Below are positions 42,873 to 51,469 of a DNA stretch of 64,000 nucleotides, in pieces (position 1 is the first letter of the stretch; each line of letters begins with the position of its first letter). Below the pieces are notes generated by a model. The model saw only the letters and a program-made list of their open reading frames with translations, was not told the DNA's origin and made no database searches. This DNA comes from an uncultured beta proteobacterium (GTDB lineage: Bacteria; Pseudomonadota; Gammaproteobacteria; Burkholderiales; SG8-39). The stretch lies in NCBI GenBank assembly GCA_903928055.1, contig CAIYPG010000118.1:20097-84096 (forward strand), written 5' to 3'. The translations under genes were made by a program, and so were the position numbers.

Positions 42873-43733
42873 ATGTCGTCTTCCGCCCCTTCTCCCACCC
42901 CGCCTGCCATCGTGTTGGCCTTCGCCGGCTCCGACCCGACCGGAGGCGCCGGCATTCAGGCCGACCTGCTCACGCTGTCCTCAATGGGCTGCTATGCCCT
43001 GTCGGTGATCACCGCGATCACGGTGCAGGACACGGCCGGCGTGGAGGACATCCTCGCGATTGATTCGGACTGGGTTGCAGACCAGGCCCGGGCGCTGCTC
43101 GAAGACATGCCCGTGGCCGCGTTCAAGGTCGGCATGGTGGGCAGCGTGGAGAACATTGCGGCCATTGCCGAGGTGGTTGCCGATTACCCGGACATTCCGC
43201 TGATCCTCGATCCGGTCCTGGCCTCCGGCCGCGGCGATGAGCTCGCCTCAGAGGACATGATCGCGGCACTAACCGAGCTGCTGCTGCCGCAGACCACGAT
43301 CATCACGCCCAACAGCCAGGAAGCCCGGCGGCTGGCGCGTGCGCAATCCTTGGAGGACGACGAGTCCGAGGAAGACGATCCCGCCCTCGCCGAATGCGCA
43401 ACCCGCCTGCTGCGCATGGGCTGCGAGTACGTGCTGATCACCGGTACACACGAGAACACGCCGCAGGTCATCAACACCCTCTATGGCGATGGCGGCGTCA
43501 TCCGCGCCGACGAATGGGAGCGCCTCCCCGGCAGCTACCATGGCTCAGGCTGCACGCTCGCCTCGGCGATTGCCGCAACGCTGGCCAATGGCCTGGACAT
43601 TCCGGAAGCCGTGCGTGAGGCCCAGGAATACACCTGGCAGACTCTGGCCGCGGGCTTCCGCCCGGGGATGGGCCAGTCCATTCCGGATCGTTTTTTCTGG
43701 GCCCGGGAACTGGATGAAGGACGCAGGGACTGA
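42873..43733 (+). CDS. thiD: Hydroxymethylpyrimidine/phosphomethylpyrimidine kinase
   Basis: The 286-residue protein is a ribokinase-fold ThiD: LAFAGSDPTGGAGIQADLLT at the substrate site, FKVGMVGSVENIAA, ILDPVLASGRGDELA, TPNSQEARRLA and the anion-hole/catalytic SYHGSGCTLASAIAATLANG with its Asp-less G-S-G-C variant common in this family. It phosphorylates HMP and HMP-P for thiamine synthesis. An acidic insertion (LEDDESEEDDPALAE) in the middle is slightly unusual. thiE follows 15 bases later. Confidence 0.92.
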   Translation: MSSSAPSPTPPAIVLAFAGSDPTGGAGIQADLLTLSSMGCYALSVITAITVQDTAGVEDILAIDSDWVADQARALLEDMPVAAFKVGMVGSVENIAAIAEVVADYPDIPLILDPVLASGRGDELASEDMIAALTELLLPQTTIITPNSQEARRLARAQSLEDDESEEDDPALAECATRLLRMGCEYVLITGTHENTPQVINTLYGDGGVIRADEWERLPGSYHGSGCTLASAIAATLANGLDIPEAVREAQEYTWQTLAAGFRPGMGQSIPDRFFWARELDEGRRD

Positions 43734-43748
43734 CGTGACGGGGGCAGG

Positions 43749-44375
43749 GTGAAAAGCGCTGAAGTGATTCGGGGTCTGTACGCCATCACGCCAGATGAGT
43801 CCGATACCGGCGTTCTCTTGGACAAGGTTGCATGTGCGCTGCGCGGCGGAGCAAGCGTGCTGCAATACCGCAACAAAACCGCGAATGCATCGCTGAAACG
43901 GCAACAGGCCGCAGCACTGGCAGCGCTCTGCCACTCGCACTCGGCAACATTCATCGTCAACGACGATGTCGCGCTGGCGCTGGAGGTCGACGCCGATGGC
44001 GTTCACCTGGGTGGCGAAGATGGCGACCTGGCAGAGGCGCGGCGGCGCATCGGCCCGGGGAAACTGCTCGGCGCCTCCTGCTACAACCGCATGGAACTGG
44101 CGGTTGCGGCAAAAGCCGCGGGTGCCGATCACGTTGCCTTCGGTGCTGCATTTGCGTCGCCCACCAAGCCCGCCGCAGTGCATGCCCCCCTTGACCTCTA
44201 TCGCCGCGCCGCTGCCGAAATCGGCCTGCCGGTCATCGCGATCGGCGGCATCACCATGGACAATGCCCCTTCGCTGATTGCGGCAGGCGTGGATGCCATT
44301 GCAGTGATCACCGCCTTGTTCGATGCATCGGATGCCGAACAAAAGGCCGCTTCGTTTGCTTCACTCTTCAACTGA
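43749..44375 (+). CDS. thiE: Thiamine phosphate synthase
   Basis: A 208-residue TIM-barrel ThiE: GLYAITPDE at strand 1, GASVLQYRNKTANASLK, FIVNDDVALALEVDADGVHL, ASCYNRMELAVAAKAAGADH, FGAAFASPTKPAAVHAPLDL and VIAIGGITMDNAPSLIAAGV. It joins HMP-PP and thiazole phosphate to form thiamine phosphate. The start is GTG with GGGGCAGG just upstream. Six bases after its stop lies a truncated second copy of the hemL 5' end. Confidence 0.92.
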   Translation: MKSAEVIRGLYAITPDESDTGVLLDKVACALRGGASVLQYRNKTANASLKRQQAAALAALCHSHSATFIVNDDVALALEVDADGVHLGGEDGDLAEARRRIGPGKLLGASCYNRMELAVAAKAAGADHVAFGAAFASPTKPAAVHAPLDLYRRAAAEIGLPVIAIGGITMDNAPSLIAAGVDAIAVITALFDASDAEQKAASFASLFN

Positions 44376-44381
44376 CCCATC

Positions 44382-44437
44382 ATGACTTCCAAAAACGAAT
44401 CGCTTTTCGCTCGCGCCCAGCTCAGCATTCCCGGCGG
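44382..44437 (+). pseudogene. Truncated duplicate of the hemL 5' end
   Basis: These 56 bases match the first 56 bases of the real hemL (44505-44560) at 53 positions. All three differences fall in third codon positions and keep the amino acid (AAA/AAG, TCG/TCA, GCT/GCC). The copy lies 6 bases after thiE, where hemL would normally start, and breaks off into an unrelated stretch with a GC hairpin. If translated it would yield about 37 residues, [20 protein letters not shown] and a short unrelated tail. Confidence 0.85.
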
Positions 44438-44449
44438 TCCCCAAGGGAA

Positions 44450-44469
44450 CAAGGGGGCACGCCCCCTTG
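44450..44469 (+). repeat. GC-rich hairpin between the two hemL copies
   Basis: CAAGGGGGC and GCCCCCTTG pair perfectly around a 2-base loop. It is followed by TATATCCCCC rather than a T-run, so it is a terminator only by shape. It lies in the segment inserted between the truncated and real hemL starts. Confidence 0.6.
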
Positions 44470-44504
44470 TATATCCCCCACTTCAGTCAATCTGATCATT
44501 GCAT

Positions 44505-45797
44505 ATGACTTCCAAGAACGAATCACTTTTCGCCCGCGCCCAGCTCAGCATTCCCGGCGGCGTTAACTCTCCCGTCCGCGCTTTCAAGTCAGTCGGTGGA
44601 ACGCCGCGCTTTTTCGTGCGCGGCAAGGGCGCCCGGGCCTGGGACGCCGACGGACAGTGCTATATCGATTACGTCGGTTCCTGGGGGCCGCTGCTGCTCG
44701 GGCATGCCCATCCCGACGTGGTGCAAGCAGTGCAGGCGTCGGCGGCAAACGGCCTGTCCTTCGGTGCCCCCACCGAGGTCGAAATCGAGATGGCAGAACT
44801 GCTGGTCAGTCTGCTGCCGGGTCTTGAGCGCGTGCGCATGGTCAGCTCGGGCACCGAAGCCACGATGAGCGCGATCCGGCTGGCACGCGGATTCACCGGG
44901 CGCAGCCTGTTCGTCAAGTTCGAGGGCTGCTATCACGGTCACGCCGACAGCCTGCTGGTGAAAGCCGGCTCGGGCGCCTTGACGCTCGGGCAGCCGTCAT
45001 CGTCCGGCGTGCCGCCGGAGACGGCGCAGCACACGCTGGTCCGGACATACAACGATTGCGAAGAGATCGAGCACACCTTCGCCGAGATGGGCGACAAGAT
45101 CGCAGCGGTAATCGTCGAACCCGTGGCCGGCAACATGAACCTGGTGGCTCCGGATCCGGCCTTCCTGCATGCCTTGCGCGCGCTGTGCACGCGCCATGGC
45201 GCCGTGCTGATCTTCGATGAAGTGATGACCGGCTTTCGTGTCGGCCCCAAAGGTGCACAGGGGCTCTACGGCATCACCGCAGACCTGGTGACGCTGGGCA
45301 AGGTCATTGGCGGCGGCATGCCGGTGGGCGCCTTCGGCGGGCGCCGCGACATCATGGACTGCATCGCCCCGCTGGGCGGTGTCTATCAGGCAGGCACGCT
45401 GTCAGGCAATCCGGTGGCAATGGCCGCAGGACTGACAACACTGCGCGCACTGCAGGCGCCGGGCTTTTACGAATCGGTGACCGCCACCACCCGTGCGCTT
45501 GTCGAAGGCTTGTCCACCTCTGCAAAAAAGCACGGCATCCGGTTCTCGGGGCAAAGCGTGGGCGGCATGTTCGGCCTGTATTTCCGCGACCAGCCACCAA
45601 CCCGCTTCGTCGAGGTGATGCAGTGCGACGTGCCAGCCTTCAACCGTTTTTTCCACGCCATGCTGGACAAGGGCATCTACTTTGCGCCCTCGGCATTCGA
45701 AGCCGGGTTTGTCAGCGCAGCACACGGTGCACAGGAACTTGCAGAGACCCTCGCCGCCGCTGATACGGTATTTGCGGCGCTCTCGAGCAAAGCGTAA
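44505..45797 (+). CDS. hemL: Glutamate-1-semialdehyde 2,1-aminomutase
   Basis: The 430-residue protein is a complete Hem[74 protein letters not shown], the PLP lysine in [20 protein letters not shown] and [14 protein letters not shown]. It makes 5-aminolevulinate, the first dedicated step of heme synthesis through the glutamate route. ATG 44505 is preferred over a TTG two codons earlier. The usual tight thiE-hemL junction is interrupted by the truncated duplicate and a hairpin, so hemL may have changed its transcription. Confidence 0.95.
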   Translation: MTSKNESLFARAQLSIPGGVNSPVRAFKSVGGTPRFFVRGKGARAWDADGQCYIDYVGSWGPLLLGHAHPDVVQAVQASAANGLSFGAPTEVEIEMAELLVSLLPGLERVRMVSSGTEATMSAIRLARGFTGRSLFVKFEGCYHGHADSLLVKAGSGALTLGQPSSSGVPPETAQHTLVRTYNDCEEIEHTFAEMGDKIAAVIVEPVAGNMNLVAPDPAFLHALRALCTRHGAVLIFDEVMTGFRVGPKGAQGLYGITADLVTLGKVIGGGMPVGAFGGRRDIMDCIAPLGGVYQAGTLSGNPVAMAAGLTTLRALQAPGFYESVTATTRALVEGLSTSAKKHGIRFSGQSVGGMFGLYFRDQPPTRFVEVMQCDVPAFNRFFHAMLDKGIYFAPSAFEAGFVSAAHGAQELAETLAAADTVFAALSSKA

Positions 45798-45810
45798 AGG
45801 AGATGATGCC

Positions 45811-46143
45811 GTGAGCATCACGCAGGCCTGGGCCCTGCTCGTCGTTGCCGGCCTGATGGAGGTCGGTTGGGCCATCGGGCTCAAATATACCGACGGTTTC
45901 AGCCGCCTGTGGCCGACAGCCGCGACGATCACGGCCATGGTGCTGTCGGTGGCGTTGCTGGCCCAGTCGCTGAAAGTGATCCCGGTGGGCACCGGTTATG
46001 CGGTATGGACCGGCATCGGCGCAGTCGGCACGGCCGCGCTGGGCATTCTGCTGCTGGGCGAGTCCCGCGAGCCGCTGCGACTCGCCTGCATTGCGCTCGT
46101 CGTGGCCGGCATTGTCGGCCTGAAGATCTTTTCGTCCGACTAG
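45811..46143 (+). CDS. sugE: SMR-family exporter, SugE/Gdx type
   Basis: The 110-residue protein has four helices and the SugE/Gdx pattern: [20 protein letters not shown] with the essential Glu, [20 protein letters not shown] and [17 protein letters not shown]. In this branch the substrate is often guanidinium rather than quaternary ammonium drugs. It starts at GTG with AAGGAG 8 bases upstream, 13 bases after hemL, so it is probably on the hemL transcript. I saw no guanidine riboswitch upstream. Confidence 0.88.
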   Translation: MSITQAWALLVVAGLMEVGWAIGLKYTDGFSRLWPTAATITAMVLSVALLAQSLKVIPVGTGYAVWTGIGAVGTAALGILLLGESREPLRLACIALVVAGIVGLKIFSSD

Positions 46144-46157
46144 CGTCCTGCGAGGTG

Positions 46158-46586
46158 CTAGTTCTTCTTCAGTGAATCGCGGATTTCCCGCAGCAGCTTC
46201 ACTTCCTCGGGCGGTTCAGCGGGCGGCGGCGGAGCCACCTCTTCGTTTTTGAGCCGGTTCATCAGCTTGATCATCAGGAACACCGCCCAGGCCACGATCA
46301 CGAACGAGATCATGACATTGATGAACAGGCCGTAGTTCAGCGTCACTGCGCCGGCTTTTTGCGCCGCATCCACGGTGAGGTAGGGGCCGGCCTGGCTGGC
46401 GCCTTCACGCAACACGAGAAACAGGTTGGAAAAGTCGACCTTGCCCAGAATCAGGCCGATGGGTGGCATGATCACATCCTTGACCAGCGAGTCGACGATC
46501 TTGCCAAAGGCGGCGCCGATGATCACGCCGACGGCCAGATCAACGACGTTGCCGCGCATGGCAAATTGCTTGAATTCCTTGAGCAT
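46158..46586 (-). CDS. mscL: Large-conductance mechanosensitive channel
   Basis: The 142-residue protein starts with the MscL amphipathic helix and pore helix: [40 protein letters not shown], then a periplasmic loop, a second helix ([20 protein letters not shown]) and a cytoplasmic bundle ending [12 protein letters not shown]. It opens on membrane tension and releases solutes in osmotic downshock. It converges on sugE with 14 bases between stops. Confidence 0.94.
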   Translation of the reverse strand: MLKEFKQFAMRGNVVDLAVGVIIGAAFGKIVDSLVKDVIMPPIGLILGKVDFSNLFLVLREGASQAGPYLTVDAAQKAGAVTLNYGLFINVMISFVIVAWAVFLMIKLMNRLKNEEVAPPPPAEPPEEVKLLREIRDSLKKN

Positions 46587-46616
46587 AGCTATCTCCTCTT
46601 GAAATGCCTGAATCTT

Positions 46617-47975
46617 TTATGGGCTCTTCGTTTCAAGGGCGCGCCGGGTTGCGCGCGCCTCGAAATGCTTCAGCACGTGATAGGTTCCCCATCCGATGAT
46701 GGCTGAACCAATCAGAAATCCACCATAGGCGACCGGCCACCCGATATTAAAATCCTTGGTCATCATGGAAAACTCCGACATTCCGCCGATGCCGGCCAGA
46801 ATGTTGATGGGCATGAAAATAATGCTGATGCTGGTCAGCTTGGACACGCGCTTGTTCTGGTTGATGTTGATGAAACCCACCGTGGCATCCATCAGGAAGT
46901 TGATTTTTCCGAACAGGAAGGTGGTGTGACCATCCAGCGACTCGATGTCCCGCACGATCTCGCGCGCCTCCTCGTGCTGCCTGGGCGAAAGGGATTTTCC
47001 GCGCATCAGGAAGGACAGTGCACGCCGGGTATCAAGGACATTGCGTCGGATGCGTCCGTTCAGATCCTCGCCGCGCGCAATTTCCGAAAGGATCTGCGCT
47101 GCTGCATCATCGGTCACTTGCGGGTTCAGAACCCTTTTACCCACATTCTCGAGTTCCGCATACACATCCTCCAGCGCATCCGCCGAATACTCGGCATCAG
47201 CGGCGTAAAGGTCGAGGAGGACATCCTTGCCTTCGGTGACGTAGCCTGGAAGCGTGCGTGCACGCAGCCGCTGCAGGCGGAATACCGGCAGTTCCTCCTT
47301 GCGCACCGAGAACAGGATGTCCTTGTGCAATATGAAGGCGACCGCAATGTTCTGCGCCTCGTTGTCGGCATCGAGAAGGAAGTCTGAATGCAGATGGATC
47401 TCGCCATTGTCCTCGACATAGAACCGCGCACTGGCTTCAAGATCGGTAAGGCTGTCGGGATCAGGCAGATCAAGGCCGAAAAACTCACCAACCCAATAGC
47501 GCATTTCAGCCGAGGGCGCCACCAGGTCCACCCACATCGGCCTGATGCCGGCAAGGTCGGCCTTGTTTGCAACCTTCACCTGGCGCAGCCGGCCTTCATG
47601 CAGTTCGAAGACGTTCAGGGAAACCTTGTGGCTCTGGTGGCTGGAGGCATTGACCAGTTCCTCGCGCACATCGTCGAGCAGCAGGAGAAGAATGCCGTCG
47701 AGGCGATCCACCCTGATCTGCTCCCATGCCACCAGACGGTCTTCCTGCGACAGGGCCTCAAGAATGCGGGCTGCGTCAACGGGGTCGAGACTGTTGAGCA
47801 ACTGGCTGAGTTCACCCAGATGCTGCTTGTTGACGATGTTCTCGACCAGCCGGTGCTTGGGCATTTCCTGGCGGTTAACCAGATTCTCGACCAGCCGGTG
47901 CCGGGAGAGCAGGCGTTGCACCTCGTTCAGATGCCCGGTCAGCCGGTCTAGATCCGAGTTTTGGGTCTGCTCCAA
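46617..47975 (-). CDS. CorA-like divalent cation transporter with N-terminal MgtE-N-like region
   Basis: The 452-residue protein has the CorA ending: a long stalk helix and two C-terminal helices, ISIIFMPINILAGIGGMSEF and VAYGGFLIGSAIIGW. The CorA signature G-M-N reads G-M-S here. Residues about 50-115 look like an MgtE N-terminal domain (LGELSQLLNSLDPVDAARIL). Near the N-terminus a 15-residue unit is tandemly repeated: HRLVENLVNRQ and HRLVENIVNKQ, also visible in the DNA as two copies of a 17-base string 45 bases apart. Mg2+ or another divalent metal is the likely substrate. It is divergent from the MFS gene. Confidence 0.82.
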   Translation of the reverse strand: MEQTQNSDLDRLTGHLNEVQRLLSRHRLVENLVNRQEMPKHRLVENIVNKQHLGELSQLLNSLDPVDAARILEALSQEDRLVAWEQIRVDRLDGILLLLLDDVREELVNASSHQSHKVSLNVFELHEGRLRQVKVANKADLAGIRPMWVDLVAPSAEMRYWVGEFFGLDLPDPDSLTDLEASARFYVEDNGEIHLHSDFLLDADNEAQNIAVAFILHKDILFSVRKEELPVFRLQRLRARTLPGYVTEGKDVLLDLYAADAEYSADALEDVYAELENVGKRVLNPQVTDDAAAQILSEIARGEDLNGRIRRNVLDTRRALSFLMRGKSLSPRQHEEAREIVRDIESLDGHTTFLFGKINFLMDATVGFININQNKRVSKLTSISIIFMPINILAGIGGMSEFSMMTKDFNIGWPVAYGGFLIGSAIIGWGTYHVLKHFEARATRRALETKSP

Positions 47976-48026
47976 GTTCTTCTCGCTGAATAAGGTATTG
48001 CTGCATCACATCAGGCAGCATGACAT

Positions 48027-48049
48027 TGAGAAGGGTTTGACCATTCTCA
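48027..48049. promoter_or_regulatory. Inverted repeat in the corA-like/MFS divergent gap
   Basis: TGAGAAGGGT and ACCATTCTCA form a 10-bp arm pair with one mismatch around TTG. It is in the 163-base gap between two divergent transporter genes and could be an operator or a leader hairpin. Confidence 0.45.
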
Positions 48050-48138
48050 TGCGCACAAATGACGCAAGCCGCCGCAACTGCGGCGATTGTACCCTCGGGC
48101 TGTATCATCTCGAAAGAAAAATTCCCCGCATTCCTCCA

Positions 48139-49470
48139 ATGGCCAATGCCGAATTGAATCCGTCATCCAGCCTCGCCGATAACGTCGCGGTACGCGAAGT
48201 CATCGGCTGGGCGATGTATGACTTCGCGAACTCCGGCTATACAACTGTGGTTATCACCGCAATCTTCAATGCCTGGTTCGTATCGGGCATTGCCGGCAAC
48301 GCGCCCTGGGCAACCTTCGCCTGGACCGCGGCGCTATCGGCCTCCTATCTCGCGATCATGCTGACTGCACCGCTGATCGGTGCCTGGGCCGACGCACATG
48401 CGGCGAAGAAGCGCGTGCTGGCATGGACCACCGTGGGCTGCATTGCGTTCACGGCGGCACTCGCGCTGGCAGGCCCGGGAGACGTGGCGCTCGCGGTAAT
48501 GCTGATCGTGTTGTCGAATTTCTTCTTCGGTACCGGCGAGAACGTGATCGCGGCATTTTTGCCCGAACTGGCACACGGCCGTGCCCTGGGCAAGGTGTCC
48601 GGTTGGGGCTGGAGTCTGGGCTACCTCGGCGGCCTGCTGTCACTGGGCGCCTGCCTCGTCTGGGTCAACCACGCCCAGTCCGCCGGCCAGACGGCGGCGC
48701 AGTTCGTCCCCGTGACACTGCTGATCACCGCCGCGCTGTTTGCGCTCGCCAGCCTGCCCACCTTCCTGTTCCTGAGGGAACGCGCGGTCCCCATCCCGGC
48801 GGCGCAACTGCAGGGCACGCTATCCACCGCGTATGCCCGGGTCGGCGAAACGCTGCGCCAGGCCGTGCGCTACCGCGACCTGCGGCGCTTTCTGGTCTGC
48901 CTCGTGTTCTACCAGGCCGGGATTCAGACGGTGATTGCACTGGCCGCGATCTATGCCCAGCAGGCATTGGAGTTTTCCACCCAGGACACGATCGTCCTGA
49001 TCCTGGTGGTCAATGTCACTGCCGCAGTTGGCGCATTCGCCTTCGGTCTGGCCCAGGACAGGCTCGGCCACATACCCACCATTGCACTGACCCTCGCCGG
49101 CTGGATCGCAATGACACTCATCGCCTGGCAATCGGAGGGACGGGGCACGTTCTGGATCGCCGCCAACCTCGCCGGTGTCTGCCTCGGCTCATCGCAATCG
49201 GCGGGACGCGCGCTGGTAGGCTATCTCAGCCCGGCAGGCCGGCACGCCGAATTCTTCGGGCTGTGGGGCCTGGCAGTAAAGCTCTCGTCGATTCTCGGTC
49301 CGCTGACCTATGGTGCGGTCAGCTGGATTTCGGGCGGCGACCACCGCCTCGCCATGCTGGTCACCGGCGGATTCTTTGTCATCGGGCTGATCATCCTGTT
49401 CAGTGTCGATGTGGAACGCGGCCGGCGATCCGCAACCCTGCCCGTTGAAAGCGAAACCGGACAACCATGA
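48139..49470 (+). CDS. MFS transporter, UMF1/Atg22-like family
   Basis: The 443-residue protein has about 12 helices. The N-terminal EVIGWAMYDFANSGYTTVVI is diagnostic of the UMF1 family, related to fungal Atg22 vacuolar amino-acid effluxers, and is followed by FFGTGENVIAAFLPEL and the late GLCLGSSQSAGR-like segment (VCLGSSQSAGRALVGYLSP). The substrate is unknown; amino acids are a guess from the eukaryotic relatives. ATG 48139 fits the family; the open frame upstream is the shadow of the corA-like gene. The aminotransferase start overlaps its stop by four bases, so the two are co-translated. Confidence 0.86.
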   Translation: MANAELNPSSSLADNVAVREVIGWAMYDFANSGYTTVVITAIFNAWFVSGIAGNAPWATFAWTAALSASYLAIMLTAPLIGAWADAHAAKKRVLAWTTVGCIAFTAALALAGPGDVALAVMLIVLSNFFFGTGENVIAAFLPELAHGRALGKVSGWGWSLGYLGGLLSLGACLVWVNHAQSAGQTAAQFVPVTLLITAALFALASLPTFLFLRERAVPIPAAQLQGTLSTAYARVGETLRQAVRYRDLRRFLVCLVFYQAGIQTVIALAAIYAQQALEFSTQDTIVLILVVNVTAAVGAFAFGLAQDRLGHIPTIALTLAGWIAMTLIAWQSEGRGTFWIAANLAGVCLGSSQSAGRALVGYLSPAGRHAEFFGLWGLAVKLSSILGPLTYGAVSWISGGDHRLAMLVTGGFFVIGLIILFSVDVERGRRSATLPVESETGQP

Positions 49471-50630
49471 AACGCCCCCTCGTCTCCAGACTGCCCGATG
49501 TGGGCACCACGATTTTCACCGTGATGTCACAACTGGCCACGGAACTCGGTGCCGTGAATCTCGGGCAGGGCTTCCCGGATTTTGACTGCGACCCGCAGTT
49601 GCAGGCACTGGTGACCGACGCCATGCGCGCCGGCCACAATCAGTACGCGCCCATGGCCGGTGTGCCGGCCTTGCGCCAGGCCATTGCGGACAAAACCGCC
49701 CGTCTCTACGGACACGCCTACGATCCCGGCAGCGAAATCACCGTGACTGCCGGTGCCACCCAGGCGCTGATGACGGCGATTCTGGCGGTGGTGCATCCCG
49801 GCGACGAGGTCATCGTGCTCGAACCGGCGTACGATAGCTATGTGCCGGCGATCCGGCTCGCGGGCGGCGTGCCGGTTGCCGTGCAGTTGCGCGAAGGCGA
49901 CTACGCAGTTCCCTGGGATACGGTGCGGGCCGCGGTCACACCGAAAACGCGACTGCTGATCGTCAACTCACCGAACAATCCCAGCGGGGCGGTATTTTCG
50001 GCGACCGACCTGGACGCGCTGGAAGCGCTGGTGCGGGACTTCGACCTACTGCTGCTGTCCGATGAAGTCTACGAACACATTGTGTTCGATGGTGCGCAAC
50101 ACCAGAGCGTGGCGCGGCGCACGACGCTGGCCGACCGAGCTTTCGTGGTGTCCTCCTTTGGCAAGACCTTCCATACCACCGGCTGGAAAATCGGCTATTG
50201 CTGCGCCCCGCGTGAACTCAGTACGGAGTTCCGCAAGGTGCACCAGTTCAACGTGTTCGCAGTTTCCTCGCCGATGCAGTACGCGCTGGCCGCCTACCTG
50301 CGCGATCCCGAACCCTACGCAACCCTGCCGGCATTCTATGAGGCCAAGCGCGATCGCTTCCGCGCCGGCCTGGCAACCTCGGCCTTCAAACTGCTTCCCT
50401 GCCCCGGCACCTATTTCCAGCTGGTCGATTACTCGGCCATCAGCGATAAATCCGAAGAGATGTTCGCCCGCTGGCTGACCACGGAACACGGCGTGGCGGC
50501 CATCCCGACCTCGGCCTTCTACGGCAAAGCGGACGAGCATCACGTGGTGCGTTTCTGTTTCGGCAAGAAGAATGAAACCCTGGACCGGGCGCTTGAGAAG
50601 CTGCTGGCAATAGAACCTGGGCGGCCCTGA
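49467..50630 (+). CDS. Pyridoxal-phosphate aminotransferase, methionine aminotransferase (YbdL) type
   Basis: A 387-residue fold-type I aminotransferase: INLGQGFPDF-like VNLGQGFPDFDCDP, TVTAGATQALMTAILAVV, VNSPNNPSGAVFSATD, LLSDEVYEHIVFDG and the PLP lysine in VSSFGKTFHTTGWKIGYC. The FGKTFHTTGWKIGY motif is typical of the YbdL/methionine aminotransferase branch, which also accepts other hydrophobic amino acids. Its ATG overlaps the MFS stop as ATGA. The coupling to an MFS transporter of possible amino-acid type supports a shared role, which remains inference. Confidence 0.88.
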   Translation: MKRPLVSRLPDVGTTIFTVMSQLATELGAVNLGQGFPDFDCDPQLQALVTDAMRAGHNQYAPMAGVPALRQAIADKTARLYGHAYDPGSEITVTAGATQALMTAILAVVHPGDEVIVLEPAYDSYVPAIRLAGGVPVAVQLREGDYAVPWDTVRAAVTPKTRLLIVNSPNNPSGAVFSATDLDALEALVRDFDLLLLSDEVYEHIVFDGAQHQSVARRTTLADRAFVVSSFGKTFHTTGWKIGYCCAPRELSTEFRKVHQFNVFAVSSPMQYALAAYLRDPEPYATLPAFYEAKRDRFRAGLATSAFKLLPCPGTYFQLVDYSAISDKSEEMFARWLTTEHGVAAIPTSAFYGKADEHHVVRFCFGKKNETLDRALEKLLAIEPGRP

Positions 50631-50644
50631 ACAGCGCCGGCCCG

Positions 50645-50745
50645 CCGCAGTCTCTATGTAATTTTACTGGCTGATATCAATTTGTATGAAAATCTGCTTC
50701 AGATAATACTTATTATTTGAAATTGATAATAATATAGGTGCTGTA
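50645..50745. other. AT-rich intergenic island 4 between convergent genes
   Basis: A sharply AT-rich 100 bases between the convergent aminotransferase and mtgA genes. TATCAATTT (50675-50683) pairs with AAATTGATA (50720-50728). Inside is GATAATACTTATTATT, itself nearly symmetric. The right edge, AAATTGATAATAATATA, is the inverted form of the core in islands 2 and 3. Confidence 0.5.
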
Positions 50746-50749
50746 TCGA

Positions 50750-51454
50750 TCAGGGAATCTGCGCATCGCCCATGCGTCCGAGTATGCGATCCGCATAGCC
50801 GGCCAGATACTCCGATCCGCGATTGCGGTCATAGAATTGCGGTCGCGGCAGCATGGCCGCAAGCCGTGCCGCCTGCTCCGGGCCCAGTGATGCGGCGCTG
50901 GCGCCGTAATAGTGGCGTGCCGCCGCTTCCGCGCCGAAAACACCGTTGCCCCATTCGGCGACATTCAGATACAGCTCGAGGATGCGCCGCTTGTCGAGAA
51001 CCGCTTCGAGCATGAGCGTGATGATCGCCTCCTCGCCCTTGCGGATGTAGCTGCGCGAGCCGGACAGGAAAAGGTTTTTCGCCAGTTGCTGGGTGATCGT
51101 GGATCCGCCGGCCACAGCCTTGCCCTTTTTCTGGTTCTTCTCCATGGCGCGCTGTATGCCTTCCCAGTCAAAGCCCTCGTGGTCGACGAACTTCATGTCC
51201 TCGGCAGCCACAATGGCGCGTTTGAGCTGGCCCGAGATGCGGGAATAGTCGGCCCAGTTGTACGTCAAGGCCGCTTTGGGATCCTTCTCGCGCAACTGGT
51301 CAAGGCGCGCTTCCATGAAGCTGGTGCTGCCCGGCGCCTGGTATTTCCAGTAAACGATATGGAGCAGGAACCATGCTTGCACCAGCAGAAATGCCAGCAC
51401 AAGCGCACCCAGGGTGTAACTGAACAGCTTCCACACCCGCGCCAGGACTCTCAT
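50750..51454 (-). CDS. mtgA: Monofunctional biosynthetic peptidoglycan transglycosylase
   Basis: The 234-residue protein has one N-terminal membrane helix (LGALVLAFLLVQAWFLLHIV) and a GT51 domain: AIVAAEDMKFVDHEGFDWEG with the catalytic Glu, GGSTITQQLAKNLFLSGSRS, EAIITLMLEAVLDKRRILEL and YLNVAEWGNGVFGAEAAARH. It polymerises lipid II glycan strands in the periplasm. It lies 15 bases downstream of aroE, the standard betaproteobacterial order. Confidence 0.94.
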   Translation of the reverse strand: MRVLARVWKLFSYTLGALVLAFLLVQAWFLLHIVYWKYQAPGSTSFMEARLDQLREKDPKAALTYNWADYSRISGQLKRAIVAAEDMKFVDHEGFDWEGIQRAMEKNQKKGKAVAGGSTITQQLAKNLFLSGSRSYIRKGEEAIITLMLEAVLDKRRILELYLNVAEWGNGVFGAEAAARHYYGASAASLGPEQAARLAAMLPRPQFYDRNRGSEYLAGYADRILGRMGDAQIP

Positions 51455-51469
51455 GGGTCAGCGTTGCAA

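Noticed and set aside
45700..45810. Guanidine riboswitch before the SugE/Gdx gene
   Set aside because: The upstream sequence is the coding end of hemL and the 13-base gap has room only for a ribosome-binding site.
47545..48138. A 5' extension of the MFS gene adding about 200 residues
   Set aside because: The extension is Ser/Arg-rich and antisense to the corA-like gene; the family starts at ATG 48139.
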